Of a stretch of 64,000 bases of DNA, positions 16,800 through 25,432 are shown one piece after another. A program made the position numbers and the translations under genes. The first letter of the stretch is position 1; each line of letters starts with the position of its first letter. Origin of the DNA: Acinetobacter sp. HR7 (lineage in GTDB: Bacteria > Pseudomonadota > Gammaproteobacteria > Pseudomonadales > Moraxellaceae); NCBI RefSeq assembly GCF_000773685.1, contig NZ_JPQO01000206.1, positions 27,874 through 91,873 on the forward strand, read 5' to 3'. The notes under the pieces are model-generated. The model saw only the letters and a list, made by a program, of their open reading frames with translations. It ran no database searches and was not told the DNA's origin.

Positions 16800-17465
16800 T
16801 TAAGATCTAAATAAACGTGAATATTGATTTTCATGGCGCATGCTGAGCATGGCGTAATTCGGTAAAGCACTGCTCATCTCGTCATCAGTCAGGGTAATAG
16901 CACGCTGAATCAGTGCCGGAATTTCCCCATGCAAATGCCACAAAATCCGCTGACCACTCATTTGTCCCAATGGCACTGTTTTTACCGCTGCCAAGACCTG
17001 ATTTTCCAGGACGGCAAAGGCATACGCGGTGAGCACATCATCGACTTCGAGGTGTAATTCTCCACACAGCTGCGCATACACCGGCACATAGCCATACTGT
17101 TTTTTCACTTTGACTGGTCGCTTTAATACATCGCGAATCCAGGCATTTAGTGAAAATGCCAGCTGCTGTGACTCTGCCAGCAATTCCCGGCTTTCCCGGC
17201 TGGCCCGATAAATTTCCGCCCAGTATTTAAAAGTGGCTTCATCGTCATAACTTTGCATCAGGCGTTTTAGAATCGGCAATTCAAAACGCAGCAACAACAT
17301 TTCCAGTACTTCATTAAAGTAGGCAATGCTAGAGGCTTCATCATGAATCAGGCCGGTATCAATCGCACTTTCTACCCCTTGCGAATAACAGTAAGCCCCG
17401 ATCGGCAGCGCCGTCGAAGACAGGGTCAGCAGACTAAGGAGCTGAGAAGCCTTAATGTGCGACAT
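16800..17465 (-). CDS. ureF: Urease accessory protein UreF
   Basis: The 221-residue all-helical protein has the UreF start [19 protein letters not shown] and [15 protein letters not shown], and ends near [15 protein letters not shown]. UreF bridges UreD and UreG in the activation complex. Its start overlaps the end of ureE by 14 bp, so the two are translationally coupled. Confidence 0.96.
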   Translation of the reverse strand: MSHIKASQLLSLLTLSSTALPIGAYCYSQGVESAIDTGLIHDEASSIAYFNEVLEMLLLRFELPILKRLMQSYDDEATFKYWAEIYRASRESRELLAESQQLAFSLNAWIRDVLKRPVKVKKQYGYVPVYAQLCGELHLEVDDVLTAYAFAVLENQVLAAVKTVPLGQMSGQRILWHLHGEIPALIQRAITLTDDEMSSALPNYAMLSMRHENQYSRLFRS

Positions 17466-17934
17466 GATGCAGTGACTTGATTGGGCTTAAACGGTGGTCA
17501 TGCTGATGCTGTGAATAAGCGCCACTTTCCGGTTCAAAAGGATGCTGAACCGTAGTGACGTTCAAACCGAGTCCCTGCACCATTTCTGCCAGCACATGAT
17601 CTGGCTCAAAATACAGCGCAGTTGGAGTCAGCATGAGTGGTACATGGCGATTGCCGAGGTGATACGCTGCTTTAAGCAAATCGAAATCGGTATCTGCAGT
17701 CACCCGCATCAGAATTTCTGGCTTGGCATCGACACGTAATAATTCGCCACTTTCAGTGGCAATGACTGAACCGCTACGTAAAATGCCGGTACGAGGCAGG
17801 TCTGCACCAATATCAGTGCCATTTTTCAATGTCGCGCGAAAGCGGCTTTTTTGACGCGTATCAAAGCTGAGTTCAATGCTTTCAATATCAGCAGTCTCAC
17901 TGACATTTTCCAGACGTTGGGTAAAAATCTTCAT
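17452..17934 (-). CDS. ureE: Urease accessory nickel chaperone UreE
   Basis: From the ATG at 17934 (AGGG six bases upstream) the protein has 160 residues; an earlier ATG at 17964 is poorly placed. It contains [27 protein letters not shown] and a His-rich tail ([18 protein letters not shown]) that should bind nickel. UreE stores nickel and hands it to UreG. It is the first gene of this locus. A GTTCC/GGAAC inverted repeat at 17968-17982 lies just upstream and could be an operator or leader hairpin. Confidence 0.95.
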   Translation of the reverse strand: MKIFTQRLENVSETADIESIELSFDTRQKSRFRATLKNGTDIGADLPRTGILRSGSVIATESGELLRVDAKPEILMRVTADTDFDLLKAAYHLGNRHVPLMLTPTALYFEPDHVLAEMVQGLGLNVTTVQHPFEPESGAYSQHQHDHRLSPIKSLHHVAH

Positions 17935-18251
17935 CTTGGCCCTATATGCATCAATTTGATCCATCGCGTTCCAAAGCGGAACAAATGATCAAAAAACAGT
18001 AAATATTGCATCAAAATAAAGCATTTATCGTGCCAACAAGACTGGTTCAATTTTCTTACATAAATAGCACGAATGACATTTCACCTATCTTTTACACAGG
18101 CTAAACTATGAACAATATCTGTCGATTGAATGATGTGCATTGGATCGCACAACTATCTGAATTGAATGATTTTTATTTAACTCGTTAATTGATCATGTTA
18201 TTCAGATAGATGACTTAGGCATGGAGCCACCATACTTTTCACGGAGTGCAG

Positions 18252-19319
18252 ATGAAATATTTCGAATGTCCCAAATGTGAGCATCAGATTTTTTTCCTTT
18301 CAACTGAATGCCGTCACTGTAAATATCCGATTGGCTATATTGCCTCGGAAAAGGACATGTGCACCTTTGAAAAAGTCAGTGAAGATGAATGGGTGCCGTT
18401 TAAATCTGCCTATCGTGCCACGCACTACAAGCCCTGCTATAACTACACCCATTACCAGGTCTGTAACTGGATGATCCCGAGTGATTCGGATGAAGATTAC
18501 TGTGAATCCTGCCAGCTGACCCATATCATTCCCAATCTGGATGATCCTGAAGTCATTACCTATTGGCGCCGGCTGGAGGTCGCTAAACGGCGTTTTCTGT
18601 ATCTGATGCAGCGTATGAACATCATGCCGCGTCCGAAACGTCATGATGATGATCCTTTTGGTTTGCGTTTCCATTTTCTTATGCCCATGGATGGCAAACC
18701 GGTACTCACTGGGCATACTAATGGCCTGATTACCATGAATGCCAGTGAAGCCGATGTGGTATATCGGGAAACTACACGGATCAATATGGGCGAAAACTAC
18801 CGCACTCTTTTGGGTCACTTTCGCCACGAAAGTGGGCATTTTTATTTCAATGTGATGCAGCATCTGCATCCGGAACTCATTGATGAATTTAGACATTATT
18901 TCGGCGATGAGCGTCAGGACTATGCAGCGGCATTGCAACGCCATTATGAAGAAGGTGCCCCAGAAAACTGGCAGGAACGCTATATTAGTACTTATGCTAC
19001 AGCGCATCCTTGGGAAGACTGGGCCGAAACCTGGGCGCATTATCTGCACATCATGGAAACGCTGGAAACAGCCTTCTTTGCCGGTTTACGCGTAGATGGC
19101 AATGGTAGAACCCTGGCTAGCATGTCCTTTAAAGAATGCCCAATCGGGGGGCAGGATTTTGAACACATTCTGGAAAACTGGGTCACCCTGACCTTTAACC
19201 TGAATGCGCTCAACCGTAGTATGGGACTGGAAGATGCTTACCCATTCGAACTGACCGAAGTGGTCAAAGACAAGCTGCGTTTTATTCACCGGCATGTGCT
19301 GGAAAAAGCTTTTAAATAA
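18252..19319 (+). CDS. Zinc-ribbon putative zinc metallopeptidase (Peptidase_Mx-like)
   Basis: From the ATG at 18252 (CGGAG upstream; a GTG six bases earlier is less likely) it has 355 residues. The N-terminus is a zinc ribbon (CPKCEH, CRHC) with a second Cys set near CNW and CESC. The catalytic zinc motif is HESGH within LGHFRHESGHFYF, with a downstream WEDWAETWAHYLHI that may supply further ligands. Layout and length match the putative zinc-binding metallopeptidase family PF15887. The cellular substrate is unknown. It stands alone, with urease divergent on the left. Confidence 0.8.
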   Translation: MKYFECPKCEHQIFFLSTECRHCKYPIGYIASEKDMCTFEKVSEDEWVPFKSAYRATHYKPCYNYTHYQVCNWMIPSDSDEDYCESCQLTHIIPNLDDPEVITYWRRLEVAKRRFLYLMQRMNIMPRPKRHDDDPFGLRFHFLMPMDGKPVLTGHTNGLITMNASEADVVYRETTRINMGENYRTLLGHFRHESGHFYFNVMQHLHPELIDEFRHYFGDERQDYAAALQRHYEEGAPENWQERYISTYATAHPWEDWAETWAHYLHIMETLETAFFAGLRVDGNGRTLASMSFKECPIGGQDFEHILENWVTLTFNLNALNRSMGLEDAYPFELTEVVKDKLRFIHRHVLEKAFK

Positions 19320-19517
19320 ATTGCTTTTTACGCTTGAACTGCGTAAGTTTAAGATTCAAGGCACTAATAAAATAGTGTCCTGTTTTCATTATTTATTGAT
19401 TAACCGTATAATTTTTCTTCAATTTACATCCACATGCACGACCTTAGTTTGATAGTCATTGTCGATAAAAAAACTTAGGCTGTTCATGTTCTTTTTCGAC
19501 ACATAAGTAAAGATAAA

Positions 19518-20129
19518 ATGACCAGTGTAAGACAACAGAACTTCCTTCTGCGTAAGGAAAAAATCCTGAGCATGGCTGAGAGCCTGTTACTGGACAATAA
19601 TGAAGACATTACGCTGAATGAACTTGCTGCTGAAATGGATATTGCCAAGGGGACCATTTACAAGCATTTTAAAAGCAAAAACCAGTTGTATCTGGAACTG
19701 ATCATTTTAAATGAAAAACGTCTTTTAGAAATTTCCAAACGTTTTAATGCGGATTTTCGTACTTATGTATCGGAATTTATGCTCTATCACCTGCATAATT
19801 CCAACCGTACCATCCTGCTGCATATGATTGAGGAACGTCTGACCAATACTGAAAAAGGTCTAAAGGAATTATTTCAGGAACTGTATCAGGTGCGTGAAGA
19901 ACGTATTCTTAGTATCCGTGACATTACCCGTGACTATCTGGATGCCAACCATAGCAGCATGTCAATCCGTGATTACCTGTCCTTTATCTGGACGGTAACT
20001 TATGGTGCGTCGCTGTTACTCAATTCCACCAGCTATCAAAAAGCCATTGGCTCACGGGAACGTCTGATTGAACTGTATGTGAATCAGGCGCTGATAATTG
20101 CCCCTGCAACCACCAATAAAAAAGCCTAA
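19518..20129 (+). CDS. TetR/AcrR-family transcriptional regulator
   Basis: The 203-residue protein has an N-terminal helix-turn-helix (ITLNELAAEMDIAKGTIYKHF) typical of TetR regulators and a ligand-binding helical C-terminal domain. It stands alone, between the metallopeptidase gene and the copper locus, and convergent with copZ across a shared terminator. No obvious target gene adjoins it, so its ligand and regulon are unknown. Stop codon lies within the terminator hairpin. Confidence 0.88.
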   Translation: MTSVRQQNFLLRKEKILSMAESLLLDNNEDITLNELAAEMDIAKGTIYKHFKSKNQLYLELIILNEKRLLEISKRFNADFRTYVSEFMLYHLHNSNRTILLHMIEERLTNTEKGLKELFQELYQVREERILSIRDITRDYLDANHSSMSIRDYLSFIWTVTYGASLLLNSTSYQKAIGSRERLIELYVNQALIIAPATTNKKA

Positions 20130-20148
20130 CGTTCTTGTTAGGCTTTTT
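20119..20148. terminator. Bidirectional terminator between tetR-type gene and copZ
   Basis: AAAAAGCCTAAC and GTTAGGCTTTTT form a 12-bp stem with a 6-base loop, with A and T tracts on both sides, serving both convergent genes. Confidence 0.9.
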
Positions 20149-20160
20149 ATTTCAAGCTGC

Positions 20161-20355
20161 TTAGAGTACTTCTGGTGGAAAGCCATCTTCAGTCAGTGCT
20201 GCAATAATTTCATCCTGATGTACACCGCTTTCGACTTCGACCAGTTTTTTCTCTACATCAATTTCAACATGTGCATGTTCATCAAGATCTTTAATGGTCG
20301 CAGTCACACTACGCGCACAACCACCACAAGTCATATTTTCAATACGAAATTTCAT
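20161..20355 (-). CDS. copZ: CopZ-like heavy-metal-associated copper chaperone
   Basis: This 64-residue single HMA domain has the metal site MTCGGC (residues 9-14) and the usual beta-alpha-beta ending DGFPPEVL. Such chaperones carry Cu(I) to CopA-type ATPases, which fits the adjacent copA and cueR genes. An ACTCC/GGAGT ribosome-binding site lies upstream. It is downstream of the cueR remnant on the same strand. Confidence 0.9.
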   Translation of the reverse strand: MKFRIENMTCGGCARSVTATIKDLDEHAHVEIDVEKKLVEVESGVHQDEIIAALTEDGFPPEVL

Positions 20356-20410
20356 GTATTTACTCCTTAAAGTGAATTTAATTTTATCTTGAAGTCTGTA
20401 CTTTTGCAGG

Positions 20411-20814
20411 TTATTGATTTGTATCTAAACCCTGTTCAATATCTTTTAAAATTTCACAATCCGAACGTTCATCACCAGCACAACGCGCGACGGACTGCTT
20501 CAGCATTTTCACCATCGCCTGCATATCACAGATTTTTTGTCCAGCATATCAATATGCTTTTGTGCCAGAGCTTTCACCTCGCTGCTCTGCCGTACTTCAT
20601 TCAACCACAGACCCAGTAATTCCTTCATCTGTTCCGAAGAAAAAACTAGTTCACGTGCATGCTGAATAAAACTCAACGTCCGGATATCTGCATCAGTATA
20701 ATGACGATAGCCGCTTTCACTGCGTTTTGGCGCAGGTAACAGCCCAATCTCCTCATAATAATGGATCATTTTGGCGGAAATCCCCGAACGTTTTGCTGCC
20801 TGACCAATATTCAT
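20411..20814 (-). pseudogene. cueR: cueR-type MerR copper regulator with a frameshift in a poly-A run
   Basis: The open frame (20509-20814) encodes a MerR N-terminus (MNIGQAAKRSGISAKMIHYY, EEIGLLPAPKRSESGYRHY) and dimerisation helix, then ends abnormally ...DKKSVICRRW. Adding one base to the six-A run at 20533-20538 (complement T6) restores a continuation reading KICDMQAMVKMLKQ...ARCAGDERSDCEIL, stopping at 20411. That continuation has the Cys-X7-Cys copper loop of CueR. The full protein would be about 133 residues, normal for CueR. As written, both Cu(I)-binding cysteines are lost. Either a genuine mutation or a homopolymer sequencing error. It should control copA and copZ. Confidence 0.88.
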
Positions 20815-20827
20815 ACCGCCTCCTTGC

Positions 20828-23500
20828 CTAACCTGGCTGATAGAGTTTCAGGCGCAGCGCATTGCTGACCACAAACACGGAAGACAAGGCCATCGCACCT
20901 GCAGCAAACATTGGCGAGAGTAAAATGCCGAAGAATGGATACAGGATTCCAGCTGCAATCGGAATCAGGGCAATATTGTAAACAAAGGCCCAGAACAGAT
21001 TCTGCCGAATGTTTTTGATGGTGGCCTGACTAATGCCAATCCCGGTTGCCACATGTTGCAGGTTGCCAGACATTAACACCACATCCGCCGCTTCAATCGC
21101 CACGTCCGTTCCGGTGCCAATTGCCATCCCCACATCCGCCTGAGCGAGAGCTGGTGCATCATTAATACCATCACCCACAAAAGTCACGATGCCATGCTGT
21201 TTTTGCAGTTCTTTCACAGCATTAACTTTTTCATGTGGTAGAACTTCTGCAATGACATGGTCAATCTTAAGTTGCTGCGCCACTGCATTCGCCGTATGAG
21301 GATTGTCCCCGGTGATCATGGCTACTTTCAATCCCTGATGGTGCAGTTGTTCAATGGCCTTAAAGGTCGTATCTTTAATCGGATCCGCTACAGCAATAAT
21401 CGCTGCCAGCTGACTATTCATTGCAGCATAGAGTGGCGTTTTTCCTTCTTGCCCTAATCTAGCCGCAATTTCAGCAAAGCTTTCAGTGCTTAAACCGAGC
21501 TGCTGCATCAAACGTTCCGCACCAATCTGGATTTCTTGATCACCAATTTTAGCTTTAATGCCAGCACCGGTAATCGAATCAAATTCACTGACTTCGAGTA
21601 ATTCAATTTGCAACTCTTTAGCAGCCTGCACAATCGCATAGGCAATCGGATGTTCAGATTTGGCTTCGACTGAAGCAATCAGTTGCAACACTTGCTGCTC
21701 ATCAAACCCTTCTTGTACCTGAAAATCGGTAAGCACCGGCTTACCTTCCGTCAGGGTTCCTGTTTTATCGACAGCGACCACCTTGGTCTGCTGGAGTAGT
21801 TGCAATGCTTCCCCTTTACGGAACAGCACACCCAGTTCAGCAGCCCGACCTGTTCCAACCATAATGGATGTCGGAGTTGCCAGACCCATCGCACATGGAC
21901 AAGCAATAATCAGCACTGCGACGGCGCTGACCAGTGCATAAGTCAATTGTGGTTCAGGTCCAACTAGGAACCAGATGATAAAGGTCAGTAGTGCCAGTCC
22001 CATCACTGCAGGTACAAACCACAAAGTGACTTTGTCTACCGCTGCTTGAATCGGCAGTTTGGCCCCTTGTGCCTGCTCCACCATTTTAATGATCTGTGCC
22101 AGTACCGAATCTTCGCCCACAGCAGTGGCTCGAATTTGCAAAGTACCATTCTGATTAATGGTGCCACCTACCACTTTGTCTTCAATATTTTTCGCGACAG
22201 GTACCGGTTCACCGGTCACCATCGCTTCATCGACATAGCTATGGCCAGAAGTGACCATGCCATCCACTGCAACTTTTTCACCGGGACGGATTTCGATGGT
22301 CATGCCTTGCTGCACTTCAGAAATCGGCAGGTCTAGCCCTTGTCCATCTTTTAAAACACGTGCAGTTTTCGGCTGTAGTCCAATGAGATATTGAATCGCT
22401 TGTGAGGTTTTACCCTTGGCACGTGCTTCCAAATAACGTCCTAACAGAATTAGAGCAATAATCACTGCTGCCGCTTCAAAATAGACATGTACCGTGGCTT
22501 GTGGCAGCAAAGACGGGAAGAAAGTTGCAATTACAGAGAACAGATAAGCTGCCGCGGTTCCGACTGTGACCAGCGAATTCATATCTGGTGCCAGTCGCAG
22601 CAAGGCTGGAATCCCATGCTGGTAGAAACGCCGTCCCGGAAATAGTAGCACCAAGGTGGTCAGTAAAAACTGGATATACCAGCTGTTCTGGGTACCGATA
22701 TTATGTGCAATCCAATGATGGAAAGATGGAATCAGATGCGATCCCATTTCCAGAATAAATACTGGCAGCGCTAATGCTAGAGCAATCCATAAATCCCGAT
22801 ACAGCGATGCGGTTTCTTCAGCTTTTTTCTGCTGGAAATTTTGCTGTTCGGCAAAATTCACCTTTGCCGTTTTCAGCTGTGCCTCATAGCCAGCTTTTTT
22901 AACCCCTTGAATCAGATCGGCAGTATTCAGGTTGGAACCATAAACTTGCGCAGTTTCAGTCGCCAGATTCACATTGGCAGCAGTCACACCTTCTACTTTG
23001 CTGAGTGCCTTTTCCACCCGAGCCACGCAAGAAGCACAAGCCATGCCGTCGATACTGAGTTCCAATTTATCCGCTTTGGCATCAAAACCAGCTTTTTGAA
23101 TGGCTTTGACCAAGGTTTGTTGCTGTAAAGAACTGACCGCAGTCACATAAGCCTTTTCGATAGACAGATTGACATTCGCTTCCAGAACTTCCGGAATTTT
23201 CTTGAGGGCTTTTTCGATACGGGCTGCGCAGGAAGCACAAGTCATCCCTTCTATATCCAGCTCGAATTTCTGCTGTACCACACTAAAACCACTACGCTCT
23301 ATTTTCTGGATAATCTCAACGTACGGAATCACGCGTTCAGCACTGATCGAAGCCTTTTCCGTAGATAAATTGACATTAGCCGAAACCACGCCTTCAATTT
23401 TCTTTAAAGCTTTTTCGACCCGTGCCACACAAGATGCACAGGTCATACCTTCAATCTGTACAGTGGTTTGATACAGCTGAATGTCTGACCGTTCCTGCAT
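20828..23500 (-). CDS. copA: Cu(I)-exporting P1B-type ATPase with three HMA domains
   Basis: The 890-residue protein starts with three tandem heavy-metal domains, each with a CxxC site (GMTCASC, GMTCASC, GMACASC), covering about residues 10-215. Eight membrane helices follow, with the copper-translocation motif CPC in IIACPCAMGLATP, phosphorylation site DKTGTLTEG, TGE loop (VTGEPVPV), HP motif (SEHPIAYAI) and GDGINDAPALAQADVG hinge. It exports cytoplasmic Cu(I). Most Gram-negative CopA proteins have one or two HMA domains. The gene is followed 13 bp later by cueR, an operon-like arrangement. Confidence 0.96.
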   Translation of the reverse strand: MQERSDIQLYQTTVQIEGMTCASCVARVEKALKKIEGVVSANVNLSTEKASISAERVIPYVEIIQKIERSGFSVVQQKFELDIEGMTCASCAARIEKALKKIPEVLEANVNLSIEKAYVTAVSSLQQQTLVKAIQKAGFDAKADKLELSIDGMACASCVARVEKALSKVEGVTAANVNLATETAQVYGSNLNTADLIQGVKKAGYEAQLKTAKVNFAEQQNFQQKKAEETASLYRDLWIALALALPVFILEMGSHLIPSFHHWIAHNIGTQNSWYIQFLLTTLVLLFPGRRFYQHGIPALLRLAPDMNSLVTVGTAAAYLFSVIATFFPSLLPQATVHVYFEAAAVIIALILLGRYLEARAKGKTSQAIQYLIGLQPKTARVLKDGQGLDLPISEVQQGMTIEIRPGEKVAVDGMVTSGHSYVDEAMVTGEPVPVAKNIEDKVVGGTINQNGTLQIRATAVGEDSVLAQIIKMVEQAQGAKLPIQAAVDKVTLWFVPAVMGLALLTFIIWFLVGPEPQLTYALVSAVAVLIIACPCAMGLATPTSIMVGTGRAAELGVLFRKGEALQLLQQTKVVAVDKTGTLTEGKPVLTDFQVQEGFDEQQVLQLIASVEAKSEHPIAYAIVQAAKELQIELLEVSEFDSITGAGIKAKIGDQEIQIGAERLMQQLGLSTESFAEIAARLGQEGKTPLYAAMNSQLAAIIAVADPIKDTTFKAIEQLHHQGLKVAMITGDNPHTANAVAQQLKIDHVIAEVLPHEKVNAVKELQKQHGIVTFVGDGINDAPALAQADVGMAIGTGTDVAIEAADVVLMSGNLQHVATGIGISQATIKNIRQNLFWAFVYNIALIPIAAGILYPFFGILLSPMFAAGAMALSSVFVVSNALRLKLYQPG

Positions 23501-23587
23501 GGCACATCTCCTTCATTTTATTGATGCTTTGAATCTAGCTTATAGCTTAAACCTTCCCATAGTTGTAAGGTCAAGTATTTAACAAAG

Positions 23588-23618
23588 AAAAAGCCCGAAT
23601 CATCGATCCGGGCTTTTT
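23588..23618 (-). terminator. Terminator downstream of cysK
   Basis: AAAAAGCCCG pairs with CGGGCTTTTT across an 11-base loop; read on the minus strand it gives a GC stem followed by a U tract. It can also insulate the divergent copper operon promoter. Confidence 0.85.
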
Positions 23619-23645
23619 GCTGTGCTACTGAATAATTGCTAGAAA

Positions 23646-24644
23646 TTATTCCGCAGAAATATCTTCAAACAGCACAGAAGACAGGTAGCGTTCGCCACCG
23701 TCTGGCAGGATTACCACGATGTTTTTACCGGCATTTTCTGGGCGAGCTGCCAGTTTCGCTGCAGCTGCCATTGCCGCACCGCTTGAGATACCGACCAAGA
23801 TACCTTCCTGAGCTGCAGTTTTACGTGCCCATTCAACCGCTTCACCACTTTCGATGGCGATCACTTCGTCAATCAGATCCAGATCCAGGTTACCCGGAAT
23901 AAAGTTGGCACCAATGCCCTGGATTTTGTGTGGTCCAGGAGTCAATGTTTCACCGCGTTTCGCCTGACCAATAATTGGTGATTCTGCTGGCTCAACCGCG
24001 ACTGAGTAGATTGGCTGATTACGTACTTTTTCGAAGTAACGTGAAATACCTGAAATGGTACCACCAGTACCTACACCCGCCACCAGAATGTCGACCTTAC
24101 CGCCAGTTGCTTCCCAGATTTCTGGGCCTGTGGTTTCTTCGTGGATTTTCGGGTTGGCTGGGTTTTCAAACTGTTGTGGCAGGAAGTATTTTTCTGGCTC
24201 TTCAGTCACCAGACGTACCGCTTCATCTACCGCACCTTTCATGCCTTTTGCTGGTTCAGTCAGAATCAGGTTGGCGCCAAACGCTTTCACGACTTTACGG
24301 CGTTCAATACTCATGCTAGCTGGCATGGTCAGCGTTAATGGATAACCTTTTGCTGCAGCAACAAATGCCAGTGCAATACCGGTATTACCACTGGTTGGTT
24401 CAACAATATGCATGCCTGGTTTAAGCTTGCCTGATTTTTCTGCATCAGCCACCAGCGCTGCACCAATACGGCATTTTACTGAAAATGCCGGGTTACGGCT
24501 TTCAACTTTTGCGAGTACAGTCGCCCCGCCTTGAATTGCACGATTAATACGTACCAGCGGAGTGTTGCCAATCGCTTCTGCATTGTTACTGTAAACCGCT
24601 ATCCCAAGATTGCTGGGAGTAGGAAATGCTGAATCTGTACTCAT
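23646..24644 (-). CDS. cysK: Cysteine synthase A (O-acetylserine sulfhydrylase)
   Basis: From the ATG at 24644 (AGGGA upstream) it has 332 residues. The PLP-binding Lys lies in [13 protein letters not shown], the substrate loop is [15 protein letters not shown], and the phosphate-binding GTGGTISG is present. It makes cysteine from O-acetylserine and sulfide. An earlier in-frame ATG gives an unlikely 16-residue extension. It is divergent from a BigR-like ArsR regulator and near a SulP transporter, suggesting a small sulfur-related neighbourhood. Confidence 0.95.
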   Translation of the reverse strand: MSTDSAFPTPSNLGIAVYSNNAEAIGNTPLVRINRAIQGGATVLAKVESRNPAFSVKCRIGAALVADAEKSGKLKPGMHIVEPTSGNTGIALAFVAAAKGYPLTLTMPASMSIERRKVVKAFGANLILTEPAKGMKGAVDEAVRLVTEEPEKYFLPQQFENPANPKIHEETTGPEIWEATGGKVDILVAGVGTGGTISGISRYFEKVRNQPIYSVAVEPAESPIIGQAKRGETLTPGPHKIQGIGANFIPGNLDLDLIDEVIAIESGEAVEWARKTAAQEGILVGISSGAAMAAAAKLAARPENAGKNIVVILPDGGERYLSSVLFEDISAE

Positions 24645-24928
24645 TCGTATGTCCCTGATGTTATATGTTTGAATTGCACTATCATCATACAAGCATTTTT
24701 AAATTTTGTAGATGACAATGGAATTTGCATTCTATTATGGCAAATCCACTATTGGATAAGTCGTTCATATGCAATAAAAATAACTGATTACTACAAAGAA
24801 AACATATAATTTTTCTTGATATTTAAATTCATAAAAAACCATAGAAATAAGTTGTACTTAACGATTTATAAGGCTTTCAGGGCTTTATAATCACTCGCGC
24901 TGTACTTAAATCTCTATGGACATTCTGA

Positions 24929-25252
24929 ATGAATACCGATCTTGAAATCACCACCATGCGTGATTCAGCTGATCAGGTGGTAGGCATCCTCAAATCGCTT
25001 GCAAACACTGATCGTCTCATCATTTTATGTCACCTTTCTCAAGCTGAGCTAAACGTTTCCCAGATTGAACATCTCACCAAGATCCAGCAACCGACGCTGT
25101 CCCAACAGCTGATGATGTTACGTAAAAGTGATGTGGTCAGTACCCGCCGCGATGGCAAGCAAATTTTTTATTCGATTAAAGACCAAAACCTGATCGTGAT
25201 CTTAAAAACTTTATATCAGCTGTATTGCACTCCAAACGAATCCCTTGCATAG
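24929..25252 (+). CDS. ArsR-family regulator, probable persulfide sensor (BigR/SqrR-like)
   Basis: This 107-residue winged-helix protein has the recognition region IQQPTLSQQLMMLRKSDVVSTRRDGKQIFY. It lacks the ELCVCDL metal site of ArsR. It does have Cys34 (LIILCHL) and Cys100 (YQLYC), 66 residues apart. From memory, the two redox cysteines of BigR (42/108) and SqrR (41/107) have that same spacing, so it probably senses persulfides. Its gene lies between cysK and a SulP transporter gene, as expected for a sulfur regulator. Operator not certain. Confidence 0.85.
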   Translation: MNTDLEITTMRDSADQVVGILKSLANTDRLIILCHLSQAELNVSQIEHLTKIQQPTLSQQLMMLRKSDVVSTRRDGKQIFYSIKDQNLIVILKTLYQLYCTPNESLA

Positions 25253-25391
25253 AGATATAAATTCTCTCGGCTAAAGTTTTCTCAAAATTAGGTTAGTTCC
25301 CCATAACTTGCTTTAGCTGAGTATGAAATCGCTTGTTTTTCTACCAATAAGCGTTGATGGGCTTCAGTCATTTTAAGATTTCTTAGCAGAA

Positions 25392-25403
25392 ATTATGCAT
25401 AAT
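25392..25403. promoter_or_regulatory. 12-bp AT-rich palindrome upstream of the SulP gene
   Basis: ATTATGCATAAT is a perfect palindrome 30 bp before the SulP start, in an AT-rich stretch. It could be an operator for the neighbouring ArsR-type regulator or simply overlap the promoter. Evidence is positional only. Confidence 0.3.
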
Positions 25404-25432
25404 ATATCTAAATTTATGATTTAGACTTTTTT

